DNA from: Leptospira sp. GIMC2001
GTDB lineage: Bacteria; Spirochaetota; Leptospiria; Leptospirales; Leptospiraceae
Direction of reading: 5' to 3'
Assembly (NCBI RefSeq): GCF_028462125.1
Contig: NZ_CP115468.1
Coordinates: forward strand, 620,001 to 684,000
DNA length: 64,000 bases
Of this stretch, positions 17,640 through 25,938 are shown piece by piece. Made by a program: the position numbers and the translations under genes. Below the pieces are notes generated by a model. It did not search any database. It worked only from the letters and a program-made list of their open reading frames with translations, and was not told where the DNA came from. The stretch's first letter is position 1. The number at the start of each line of letters is the position of its first letter.

Positions 17640-18545
17640 ATGAAGCGATTATTATTTTCTGGTCTTTTGGTTGCTTTGATTGTGGCAATAAATTGTGGAC
17701 CTAAAGAAGTTTTGACAATAACTGGTTCGGAGACAATGCATCCGATGTTAAGTTTTCTAGGTAAAGAATTTGAAAGAACCAATTCCAATATCAAAGTACA
17801 GGTGTTTGGTGGTGGATCTTTGGAAGGAATTCGAAGCTTACAGGAAGGCAAAACTGATATTGCACTTTCTTCGCGAGAGTTGAGCGAACAAGAGGCTAGA
17901 ACTCTAAATCAATGGGGTGATTTGGAAAAATTGACGATTGCCTACGATGGAGTAGCGATTGTTGTTCATCCATCCAATCCGATTGCGAAGTTGAGTAATT
18001 CGGAAATCTCAGAAATTTTTTCCGGAAAAGTTACCGAGTGGACCAACCAAACTGGATCCGACAAAAAAATCAAAGTCGTTGTTCGAAATGATAATAGTGG
18101 GACATTGTATTATTTCTCAGAACATGTATTGCGTATGCGAGATCTTGGTGAGAAAATTTATGAAGCCAATAGAAAGAATCAATTTGTTGCAACAGCAAAG
18201 ATTGTAAAAGATAACTATGAAATGGCGGATTTTATTGCATCGAATCCGAATGCAATTGGTTTTATGGGAATGGGCTCTGCTCTCCTTGAGAACAAGGGAA
18301 AAGTAAAAACTGTTTCTTATGCTCTTAAGCAAACAGATCCTTATATAGATCCATCTATTGAAAATGTCCTGAACAGAAAATACAGATTGTCTCGTGCACT
18401 GAATATGATCTATAAAGCAGACTTGCATCCACGAACGGATGCCTTTGCAACTTTCTTGACAAGTGAAGAAGGCCAGAAACTGATTCTGAAGAGTGGATAT
18501 TTGCGAGCAAGTTTGCCAGAAGTTGAAGTGAAATCTACAGATTGA
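17640..18545 (+). CDS. PstS-like phosphate-binding lipoprotein
   Basis: 301 residues. Signal peptide ending VAINC (Cys ~20), so probably lipidated. Mature start LTITGSETMHPMLSFLGKEF and the motifs GGGSLEGI, IALSSRELSEQE, YDGVAIVVHPSNP and NDNSGTLYYFSEHVL match phosphate/tungstate-type PBP-like class proteins (PstS). The ligand-contact Thr/Ser (TGSET, SGT) are present. No pstC/A/B permease genes are adjacent; instead it sits 12 nt after tonB in the exbB-exbD-exbD-tonB operon, so it may feed or sense substrate for the TonB system or act elsewhere. Confidence 0.88.
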   Translation: MKRLLFSGLLVALIVAINCGPKEVLTITGSETMHPMLSFLGKEFERTNSNIKVQVFGGGSLEGIRSLQEGKTDIALSSRELSEQEARTLNQWGDLEKLTIAYDGVAIVVHPSNPIAKLSNSEISEIFSGKVTEWTNQTGSDKKIKVVVRNDNSGTLYYFSEHVLRMRDLGEKIYEANRKNQFVATAKIVKDNYEMADFIASNPNAIGFMGMGSALLENKGKVKTVSYALKQTDPYIDPSIENVLNRKYRLSRALNMIYKADLHPRTDAFATFLTSEEGQKLILKSGYLRASLPEVEVKSTD

Positions 18546-18598
18546 TTTTTTTTTATAAATCGATTTTCAATTTTTCCTAGTTTTTCAATCTGTACCTA

Positions 18599-20413
18599 AT
18601 GAATTGGAAAGCTCGCTTGAGGGCATTTGTCGGAATTCGTGGTGCTAAGAGTCTCTATCTTTATTCTATTCTGATCGGAATCTTCTCAGGAATTGGAGCA
18701 TACCTTTTCGCTTATGGACTCTCCAATGCTGAATATATTATTCAGACCGTCTGGATGGGTTGGGATAAAGCACATCCTGCTGGAGAGCCAGCCATTGGAC
18801 ATGCGACAGGAATTTTCCGAAGAGAGTATTTACTGTTTCTACCTGCAATCGGTGGATTGTTAACCGGTTGCATAACTTATTTCTTGTGCAGAGACGCTCA
18901 AGGCACTGGAACTGATGCGATGATCAATGCCTTCCATTATAACGAAGGAAAAATTAGTGGCAAAGTTCCATTTTATAAAGCAATAACAACGATTATAACA
19001 TTGACTAGCGGTGGAAGTGCCGGCAAAGAAGGCCCAACTGCGCAAATTGGCGCTGGTATCGGATCCAGTATCGGTAAGCTATTGGGCGTTGGAGCCCGAG
19101 CTCGCAGAACATTACTACTTGCGGGAACTGCAGGTGGACTCGGTGCAATCTTTCGGGCACCATTTGGTGGAGCGCTTACTGCAGTCGAAGTTGTTTATAA
19201 AGAGGATATCGAAAGTGATTCTTTGGTTCCATGCATAATTTCATCAGTCTCAGCTTACCTAGTTTTCACAGGAATTGCAGGTTCTGGATCAGTTTTTCAT
19301 GTTGTTGGAGTTGGATTAAAAAGTTATCATGATTTAATTTATTATTTTTTGCTCGGAATTTTATGCTACGGAGTTGGATTTATTTTTGTAAAAATTTTCA
19401 ATTTAGTTGAGAATTTTTTCGTGAAGATGCAACTGCATCCAATATTAAAGCCAGCATTAGGTGGTGTTATCATTGGTCCTGTTGTTTATCTTATTCCAGA
19501 TCTAACAGGAACTGGTTTTGGATTATTGCAAGAAATTATTGATGGCAAACCAGTAACAGATTGGGATTCAAATTCAGCAATGGCTGGATTCTTTCTCACA
19601 ATCGCTTTTCTCAAAATTATCACTACTTCATTCACGATTGGATCAGGTGGATCAGGTGGAGTTTTCGGTCCATCTCTCTTCATTGGAGGAATGTTAGGTG
19701 GATTTGTTGGTTGCATTGCACGAATCATTTCGCCTGAATCCAATTTCGATATCGCATCATTTGTTTTAGTTGGGATGGGTGCCTTTTTTGCCGGTGTTGC
19801 TAAGGCTCCGATCGCTGGAATGGTCATGGTCTGTGATATGATCGGGTCTTATGCGCTTTTGCCTCCTCTAATGATTGTGTCAGTCATAACAGGAGTCTTA
19901 TCAAATAGGTTTTCGATTTACAAGGGACAAGTTGCCAATCGTTTCCATTCTCCATCTCATCATTGGGATATGAATCAAGATATTATGGAACGAATTGAGA
20001 TATCGAAAATGTTTAAAGAGTTTAGGAAAATCGCCATAGTGCAAGAATCCACCTTACTTCGTGATCTAGAAAAATCCTCTTCTAAAATACAAGCAAGTGA
20101 TTATATTATAACAAACTCAACTAAGAAATATGTTGGTTCTGTATCTCTAAGAAAACATAGATTATCTGTCGAATATGACCATTTAATAGACCAACTAATC
20201 ACAGTAGCAGATTTGGCCGAGCAAGTTCCATCGGTTTCTCCGAATCAAACGCTCGGACAAGCGTTAAAGATAATCGTAGATTATGATATAGATAAAGTTG
20301 CAGTTGTGGATTCTAACTCAATTTTGTTGGGTTACTTGAGGTATATTGATCTATTTAAAGCATATCATGAGGAAATAAAAAATCACTCTAGAATCAGTTC
20401 AAAAATTGGATAG
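18599..20413 (+). CDS. ClC-type chloride channel/antiporter with CBS domains
   Basis: 604 residues. Core membrane domain (~1-430) shows GSAGKEGPTAQIGAGIGS (the gating glutamate in GKEGP) and GSGGSGGVFGPSLFIGG (GxFxP). The first filter motif, GSGIPE in classical ClCs, is replaced by GTGTDAMI, so the selectivity-filter Ser is not conserved in sequence. C-terminus (~445-600) contains a pair of CBS domains (LLRDLEKSSSKIQASDYII; TLGQALKIIVDYDIDKVAVVDSN) that usually bind nucleotides. Anion transport in the inner membrane; transported ion not certain. The 53-bp gap from the PstS-like gene allows a shared transcript. Confidence 0.93.
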   Translation: MNWKARLRAFVGIRGAKSLYLYSILIGIFSGIGAYLFAYGLSNAEYIIQTVWMGWDKAHPAGEPAIGHATGIFRREYLLFLPAIGGLLTGCITYFLCRDAQGTGTDAMINAFHYNEGKISGKVPFYKAITTIITLTSGGSAGKEGPTAQIGAGIGSSIGKLLGVGARARRTLLLAGTAGGLGAIFRAPFGGALTAVEVVYKEDIESDSLVPCIISSVSAYLVFTGIAGSGSVFHVVGVGLKSYHDLIYYFLLGILCYGVGFIFVKIFNLVENFFVKMQLHPILKPALGGVIIGPVVYLIPDLTGTGFGLLQEIIDGKPVTDWDSNSAMAGFFLTIAFLKIITTSFTIGSGGSGGVFGPSLFIGGMLGGFVGCIARIISPESNFDIASFVLVGMGAFFAGVAKAPIAGMVMVCDMIGSYALLPPLMIVSVITGVLSNRFSIYKGQVANRFHSPSHHWDMNQDIMERIEISKMFKEFRKIAIVQESTLLRDLEKSSSKIQASDYIITNSTKKYVGSVSLRKHRLSVEYDHLIDQLITVADLAEQVPSVSPNQTLGQALKIIVDYDIDKVAVVDSNSILLGYLRYIDLFKAYHEEIKNHSRISSKIG

Positions 20414-20446
20414 AAAAATTATGGAAACAAGCAAATACTGGTAAAT

Positions 20447-20977
20447 GTGAAGAAGCTTATCTTCGTTTTTCTGACATTATTTATTACTCAATGCGCATTT
20501 CTTAACTTTCGAAAGAGCGAACCCGAACCTCCTGAGAAAAAAGTCGTTATTGTTCAGACACAATATCCAAAACCACTCGTGGGTAGGGTTGAATGGGCAG
20601 ACCTTCCAGATTATAACTTGCATCTTCGTGCAAGAATTGATACAGGTGCCAAGACTTGTTCGATGCATGCAACGAATATCGAGCCATCCAAAGAAGGGGA
20701 AGATCTATTTGTTTATTTTGATACAATAAGCAATGATAATAAAAAAGTTCGACTCAAAGCAAAAGTGTTATTTGAAACAAAGGTTACCAGCACTTCTGGA
20801 GTGTCTGAATCACGGTATGTAATTCTAACGAAAGTTAAATTAGGCAAGCTCACGGAAGAAGTAAAAGTGAATCTCAATGATCGGACAAATCTTACTTATA
20901 ATTTTTTAGTTGGTCGTAATCTACTTATGGGTAATTTCGTTGTGGATGTCTCATCGTCCCATGTATTGGGAGATTGA
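20447..20977 (+). CDS. Retropepsin-like aspartic protease lipoprotein (RimB/Zn_protease family, PF05618)
   Basis: 176 residues, GTG start. Signal peptide ending FITQC (Cys16) indicates a lipoprotein. The core has VEWADLPDYNLHLRARIDTGAKTCSMHA with the D65-T-G-A68 motif of retropepsins and VGRNLLMGNFVVDV at the end, matching a family once called ATP-dependent zinc protease. It is followed (4-nt overlap) by the 7TM transglutaminase-like gene and then an ATP-grasp gene, a conserved triad in proteobacteria and others whose substrate is still unclear; peptide or envelope modification is an inference. Lipidation places it outside the inner membrane. Confidence 0.88.
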   Translation: MKKLIFVFLTLFITQCAFLNFRKSEPEPPEKKVVIVQTQYPKPLVGRVEWADLPDYNLHLRARIDTGAKTCSMHATNIEPSKEGEDLFVYFDTISNDNKKVRLKAKVLFETKVTSTSGVSESRYVILTKVKLGKLTEEVKVNLNDRTNLTYNFLVGRNLLMGNFVVDVSSSHVLGD

Positions 20978-22593
20978 TTTTGAGAAAGAATATTATTATC
21001 ACAGCTAGTGTTTTTATATGCTTACCAATTTTATCAATATTATATAAAGTCTTTATAGTAGGCTTATCTTTTTTGCCAGTTAACTTGAATAACGTTTGGA
21101 ACATACAGATTTTGATTGAGCCAAAGGGAGAAGCAGCTTACCAGCAATTGAGCTTTCCGGTTTTTAAAGATTCTGATGAGATTGACTTGCTCAGTTCGGA
21201 ATTTGATAATCGATCTTTGAATTTGGATGTGGATCGTAAGAATTATGGATATCTTGCGACTTGGGAGATGGACAACGATAGTGGCGAAGTTTATGAAGTC
21301 ATACCAGATAAGCCAATCATATACAACGCTAAGATCAAATTGCATGAAATTGAATATCCTCCTATAATAGAAGAGACTGCAAAACGGTATCCAAATTTTG
21401 CAAAGAAATATCTTGATAAATCAGATTTTTCCAAGGAAGAGTTGAGAACTGCCTCTGATATAAATAAAGCTTTGTCCCTTTCCGAAAAAGATAAATCAGA
21501 AAAAGCAAAACTCATATACTATTATGTTAATGAAGAAATTCTGAATGTAGGAAAGTCAATGACTCTTTCAGAGACAATGGTTCTTGGTCGCGGCAATTCC
21601 TTGAATAAATCGAGAATGTTTACTTTACTTGGAAGGCTATCCGATATTCCCACGAGAACTGTGATGGGGATTCATTTGGATTCCGAAGTAGCAATTGAGA
21701 ATGAAGACAAATACAAAATTCAATATTGGAATGAAATTTTTCTGAACAACCGATGGTTTCCCGTTTGCACAACCAATAGTCATTTTGGTACCAAACCGAG
21801 TACCTATGCAAGTTTATACAAAAATTTGAATAAATTAAGAAATAATTTTGATGATAACTTTACAGGCGCTCAATATCGGATTTATGCAAAACAAGTCCAG
21901 GCGAATGGCTTTAATCTACGAGATTATGGTAAAGAAGTTAAGGATGCTGGAGTATTTGTTAACCTATTCTCTCTCTACAACCTTCCCATAAATCAACAGG
22001 GAATTTTCCGTACAATACTGTTGCTACCGTTAGGTGCACTTTTTCTTTCTATTTCAAGAAATATCATTGGAATTCCGACTTTTGGAATTTTTACTCCAAT
22101 TCTTCTGACTCTTTTCTTTCAAGAATCTGGATTGTTTTTTGGATTAAGCTTTTTCTCTATAATTGTCGGGCTTGGATTTTTAGAACGTTATGTTCTTGAT
22201 AAGTTGTTTTTATTAGCGGTTCCAAGAATGTCTATCATGCTAAGTCTCACAGTTTTTTCATTGGTATTGTTTTCTACTGCTAATGATGAATTTAGAATTC
22301 TACCAGGGATCGGTGTCACTTTATTCCCGATCGTGATTACAACCGTTTTTATTGAAAGGTTCAGCGTGATGTTGATTGAAGAAGGTGCATTGAATACGGG
22401 TATAGCAGTTGCTGGAACTTTGATGATCGCATTATTAACACTTTTGATGTTTCAAATTCCGAACCTATCAATTGCCTTCTTTACTCATCCCGAATTAATT
22501 CTTATGATCATAGGATTTCTCTTATTTCTTGGAGACTATAAAGGATACAGATTGTCCGAAATATTTAGATTTAGAGATCTTGTAAAATTGTAA
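20974..22593 (+). CDS. Inactive transglutaminase fused to 7 transmembrane helices (UUP1-like)
   Basis: 539 residues, TTG start overlapping the previous stop. N-terminal anchor (~8-28), a periplasmic transglutaminase-like domain (~130-300: SEKAKLIYYYVNEEI, LGRGNSLNKSRMFTLLGRLSDIPTRTVMGIHL, YWNEIFLNNRWFPVC), then about seven hydrophobic helices (~343-520). At the position where active transglutaminases have the nucleophilic Cys, the segment reads GNSLNKS, so catalysis is probably lost; the family is known as inactive. Middle member of the retropepsin/7TM/ATP-grasp triad, likely an inner-membrane scaffold or receptor. Confidence 0.9.
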   Translation: MILRKNIIITASVFICLPILSILYKVFIVGLSFLPVNLNNVWNIQILIEPKGEAAYQQLSFPVFKDSDEIDLLSSEFDNRSLNLDVDRKNYGYLATWEMDNDSGEVYEVIPDKPIIYNAKIKLHEIEYPPIIEETAKRYPNFAKKYLDKSDFSKEELRTASDINKALSLSEKDKSEKAKLIYYYVNEEILNVGKSMTLSETMVLGRGNSLNKSRMFTLLGRLSDIPTRTVMGIHLDSEVAIENEDKYKIQYWNEIFLNNRWFPVCTTNSHFGTKPSTYASLYKNLNKLRNNFDDNFTGAQYRIYAKQVQANGFNLRDYGKEVKDAGVFVNLFSLYNLPINQQGIFRTILLLPLGALFLSISRNIIGIPTFGIFTPILLTLFFQESGLFFGLSFFSIIVGLGFLERYVLDKLFLLAVPRMSIMLSLTVFSLVLFSTANDEFRILPGIGVTLFPIVITTVFIERFSVMLIEEGALNTGIAVAGTLMIALLTLLMFQIPNLSIAFFTHPELILMIIGFLLFLGDYKGYRLSEIFRFRDLVKL

Positions 22594-22643
22594 TTAGGAT
22601 ACTTTACTCATTCTGCAATGAATTGGATGCATATTAGCAAGTT

Positions 22644-23606
22644 ATGATATTTAAAGACCTAAAAAAATTAGGGATTCTCGGCATGAATCAGCGTATTGGA
22701 AAGTTCATTCTGCCCTTAAATCAAAGGAATTTGTATCCTTTTGTTGATGACAAAACATTAACTTTTTCACTTGCTCAAACTCATAATATACCAATGCCAA
22801 TGACCTATTTTGAAGTCACTGGGTTCGGAGAGATTCGAAATATACAGAACCATTTGAATGATTTGAATAGTTTTGTTATAAAACCCGCAAGAGGTGGAAT
22901 GGGAAATGGAATCCTTGTGATCAACAAAACAACGGTTCAAGATGGTTCTCTAATTTTCCATCGAGGCAATAAAACAATTTTTAATTTGCAAGAGTTGCAG
23001 CATCATTTGTCTGGGATTCTTTCGGGACTGTATAGTCTCAATGGCAATCCAGACAAAGTTATCATTCAAGAAACTTTAGGATTGCATTCTGTTTTTGATG
23101 GCTATGTTGATTCAGGAATTCCTGATATCAGAATTATTTTGTTGAAAGGTGTTCCAGTACTTGCAATGGTTCGTATTCCGACTCGTGATTCTGGCGGTAG
23201 AGCAAATCTCCATCAAGGTGCCGTCGGAGTGGGAATTGATATGCTGACTGGAAGAGCAACTTCGATGGTTCACCGAAATAAATTGATCAGTACTTATGAT
23301 GAGTTCGATAAGGATATTACAGAATTTGTAATTCCTGAATGGAAGAATATTCTTAAGATGGCTGCTAAAACATATGAAATGGTACCGATGGGTTATCTAG
23401 GTGTAGATATTGTTTTGGATCCCAATAAAGGTCCTGTCTTATTAGAATTGAATGCGAGACCAGGGCTTGCGATCCAACTTGCCAATCGAATTGGACTAGA
23501 ACGAATTCTTCTAGATTTGGAAATAAAAAATTTAGACAATCTCAATGCGGAAGAACGGGTTCAATGTTGCGAAGATTATTGGTCAAGCAAGGTTTCATAC
23601 CAATGA
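22644..23606 (+). CDS. Alpha-L-glutamate ligase-like ATP-grasp protein (RimK-related)
   Basis: 320 residues. N-terminal GMNQRIGKFILPLNQRNLYPFVDDK is typical of the RimK-related ATP-grasp group. ATP-grasp features: FVIKPARGGMGNGILVI (ATP-binding Lys and Gly-loop), IIQETLG, RIILLKGVPVLAMVRIPT, and GYLGVDIVLDPNKGPVLLELNARPG with metal-binding Asp, Glu and Asn. It probably forms a peptide or amide bond with an amino acid; acceptor unknown. Third gene of the triad with the retropepsin-like and 7TM proteins (50 nt gap). Weak ribosome site at ATG 22644, but the family start aligns. Confidence 0.9.
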   Translation: MIFKDLKKLGILGMNQRIGKFILPLNQRNLYPFVDDKTLTFSLAQTHNIPMPMTYFEVTGFGEIRNIQNHLNDLNSFVIKPARGGMGNGILVINKTTVQDGSLIFHRGNKTIFNLQELQHHLSGILSGLYSLNGNPDKVIIQETLGLHSVFDGYVDSGIPDIRIILLKGVPVLAMVRIPTRDSGGRANLHQGAVGVGIDMLTGRATSMVHRNKLISTYDEFDKDITEFVIPEWKNILKMAAKTYEMVPMGYLGVDIVLDPNKGPVLLELNARPGLAIQLANRIGLERILLDLEIKNLDNLNAEERVQCCEDYWSSKVSYQ

Positions 23607-23619
23607 TGGCTAAGAAATA

Positions 23620-24021
23620 ATGATCATCACTCCTATACAAATTCGATTCAATGATATGGATCCAATGGGTCGTGTAAATAATGCAACTTATTCCAGTTAT
23701 TTGGAGCTGGGTAGATTGGATTTCTGTAATAAATATATTGCAATCAGAGAATTAAATGATATTCCATTTGTTCTAGTTCGTATTGAGATGGATATCAAGC
23801 GTTCACTTCGTCCGCTCCATAAAGCTGAAGTGCGCACTTGGGTATCAAGGATAGGTGAAACTTCCTGGGATTTTAACTATTCGATCATCGATTCTGATTC
23901 CCAGCAGGTTGAGTACGTCCATGCCAAATCTGTGCAAGTTTTCTATAATTATCGACTCGACCGCAAGGAACCAATTCCAGAGTCTTTTCGAAGTTTCTTA
24001 GTTGCAGAATTCCAAGATTGA
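23620..24021 (+). CDS. Acyl-CoA thioesterase (4HBT hotdog fold)
   Basis: 133 residues, single hotdog domain. The active-site region reads RFNDMDPMGRVNNATYSSYLELGR, i.e. the D-x-[MD]-x-x-G-x-V-N-N pattern of 4-hydroxybenzoyl-CoA/YbgC-type thioesterases with the catalytic Asp. Cytoplasmic, hydrolysing a short or aromatic acyl-CoA, substrate unknown. Lies 13 nt after the ATP-grasp gene and probably ends that transcript, since a promoter follows it. Confidence 0.88.
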   Translation: MIITPIQIRFNDMDPMGRVNNATYSSYLELGRLDFCNKYIAIRELNDIPFVLVRIEMDIKRSLRPLHKAEVRTWVSRIGETSWDFNYSIIDSDSQQVEYVHAKSVQVFYNYRLDRKEPIPESFRSFLVAEFQD

Positions 24022-24109
24022 GAGACATTTCTAGCTTTTGATTTTTTTTCGACATTGCCGATACTTTTCCATTCCTGAATTTTCCCTACGTCAACTCATG
24101 AAAATTTCC

Positions 24110-24138
24110 TTGATAACGAATTAGTTGTTCGCTATATT
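24110..24138 (+). promoter_or_regulatory. Strong sigma70-type promoter for the YeeE/YedE pair
   Basis: TTGATA (24110-24115), 17-bp spacer, TATATT (24133-24138). Transcription would start near 24145, only about 3 nt before the ATG at 24148, and no Shine-Dalgarno is present, so the mRNA may be leaderless or nearly so. Confidence 0.6.
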
Positions 24139-24147
24139 GGATTTATT

Positions 24148-24573
24148 ATGGAAAATTTCACACCTATTTCATCATTTTTGGGCGGAATTCTCATTGGAAT
24201 CTCCTCTTTCGCGTTGCTGTATTTCAACGGTAAAATTTCGGGAATCAGTGGCATCTTGGAAAGAGGCATCTATTTCTGGCAAGATCCAAAAGAGCATATC
24301 TGGGCTTTTTGGTTTCTCGTTGGTTTAGTATTAGGTGGTGAAGTGATTTTGTTGCTTAAGTATCCAGCCTTTTCAGCAAACCACCCGCATCCTTTGTGGA
24401 TGATATTTGTAGGTGGTTTATTGGTTGGTTTTGGAACGCGGCTCGGTGGCGGATGCACAAGCGGTCATGGTGTCTGTGGCTTGGGTAGGTTGTCTATTCG
24501 CTCATTAGTCGCAGTGCTAGTATTCATGTTCACAGCTATGGTAACAGTCTATTTAATCGGAGTTATGAAATGA
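24148..24573 (+). CDS. YeeE/YedE family sulfur-compound transporter, first half
   Basis: 141 residues, about four hydrophobic helices, with the family hallmark GFGTRLGGGCTSGHGVCGLGRLSIRSL (Cys in GGGCTSGHG). Such proteins carry thiosulfate or other reduced sulfur across the inner membrane, relaying the substrate through conserved cysteines. Another in-frame-shifted start at 24125 belongs to a different frame and is not used. Its stop overlaps the next gene by 4 nt (ATGA), so the two make a split two-subunit transporter, a common arrangement. Confidence 0.92.
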   Translation: MENFTPISSFLGGILIGISSFALLYFNGKISGISGILERGIYFWQDPKEHIWAFWFLVGLVLGGEVILLLKYPAFSANHPHPLWMIFVGGLLVGFGTRLGGGCTSGHGVCGLGRLSIRSLVAVLVFMFTAMVTVYLIGVMK

Positions 24574-25007
24574 AAAAAAATATTTTCTCTTTATTAGCTG
24601 GTATTTTATTCGCAATCGGTTTGGGAGTTTCTCAGATGACAGACCCAACCAAGGTTATAGGATTCTTAAGAATTACAGACAATTGGGATCCATCATTGGC
24701 TTTTGTGATGGGTGGAGCGATGGGAGTTTATTTATTGGGGTATAAATTCATATTACCATCTAGATCCAAGCCTATATTTGCAGAGCAATTCAGCATTTCG
24801 AATATTCAAAACATTGATAAGCCATTGATCATTGGTTCAGGAATTTTTGGAGTGGGTTGGGGACTGTCAGGTTTCTGTCCGGGTCCTGGAATAGCATCGA
24901 TTGTAACAGGTTATTCGGAATCTTTCGTATTTGTGGGATCAATTATTATTGGAGTGGTTGTCTATCATTTGTTATTTAAACCGCAGGTTTCGAATAGCGA
25001 CGGCTAA
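24570..25007 (+). CDS. YeeE/YedE family sulfur-compound transporter, second half
   Basis: 145 residues, about four helices. SQMTDPTKVIGFLRITDNWDPSLAFVMGGAMGV and GVGWGLSGFCPGPGIAS are the DUF6691/YeeE second-half pattern with a conserved Cys in GFCPGPG. Translationally coupled to the first half (ATGA overlap); together they give the two-halves architecture of full-length YeeE. No sulfurtransferase or rhodanese gene is adjacent. Confidence 0.92.
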   Translation: MKKNIFSLLAGILFAIGLGVSQMTDPTKVIGFLRITDNWDPSLAFVMGGAMGVYLLGYKFILPSRSKPIFAEQFSISNIQNIDKPLIIGSGIFGVGWGLSGFCPGPGIASIVTGYSESFVFVGSIIIGVVVYHLLFKPQVSNSDG

Positions 25008-25288
25008 ATCTAAATTATAATATTGTAGTAGACGGAATTCCCGCTCGAGAGATAAAAAAATAAAATTGTTTTGAATTGTCCAAGTTAATTTATAAAATAC
25101 TTTCAGATAGGCTTGGATTGAATTTATAGAAATATTAGAATATATGATTGAAGTTTATAAACATCTGTCAGTCTTCTTTTGAAATAGCGTAATCTATATA
25201 AAAGAGAATGGAATTAAAAAAGCTGTCAGAAGATGGATCGTGTTCTTCAAGGGAGATCTAAAGAATCGATTCGATCCCCCTTCTAAGA

Positions 25289-25813
25289 TTAATGGTTAGA
25301 TGTAACTGGAGCTAGAACTAGATTCTGTCTTTGAAGCAGAATCATACTTCCGAAAAGAAATGCTGTATAAAGCAAATCACCTAATACTTGGTTCTGAAAG
25401 AATGGAATCGCCATCATGAAGCATGTTATAAGACCGCTCATATCGAGACTGTACATTCCTGAGCTGATCCAAACCAAAAAATTTGTCACAACAAAGAAAA
25501 CCAAGCTACTACCTATGGAGTAACTTCCTATCTTTGTTGCAGATTCGCTATTCATAAGTTGTCTTCCTACAATAGAAGTGACAATCATAAGTAAGTAAAT
25601 CGGTATCATAAGATCATGGAAACCAATCACTAAATCAGAAATAAACATTGCTCCAACAGGAATCAATGCTGCCAAAAATCGATTGGCTAAATATGCGCCA
25701 CCAAAGAGAGAAATCGCAATCAGGGGTGTAAAATTTGCAGGATGTGGGAGCAATCTCGTTGCAGCTGCAACTAATATTAAGGCTACAGATATGAATAAAG
25801 TGGATCGAAGCAT
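25289..25813 (-). CDS. DUF6580 family membrane protein
   Basis: 174 residues, about five hydrophobic helices. ATRLLPHPANFTPLIAISLFGGAYL near the start and IPFFQNQVLGDLLYTAFLFG near the end are the DUF6580 pattern; the fold resembles ECF transporter S components, but no ECF ATPase genes are near, so a vitamin-uptake role is only a possibility. Ribosome site AGAAGGAA is well placed before ATG 25813. Convergent with the sulfur transporter; 281 bp of gene-free AT-rich DNA lie between them. Confidence 0.85.
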   Translation of the reverse strand: MLRSTLFISVALILVAAATRLLPHPANFTPLIAISLFGGAYLANRFLAALIPVGAMFISDLVIGFHDLMIPIYLLMIVTSIVGRQLMNSESATKIGSYSIGSSLVFFVVTNFLVWISSGMYSLDMSGLITCFMMAIPFFQNQVLGDLLYTAFLFGSMILLQRQNLVLAPVTSNH

Positions 25814-25938
25814 AATTTCCTTCTAAGTTCTTCTAAAATGTTGACAATCAATTACAAGGATTTACGAAAATCTTTTGAAAACAACCAAAAAAAAGGAAAA
25901 TTCTTGAAACTCGCAGTAGAATAGGTTAATATCAGGAT

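Noticed and set aside
24125..24328. Alternative plus-strand ORF over the YeeE start
   Set aside because: Different frame from the clear YeeE protein; the overlapped gene has the promoter and hallmark residues.
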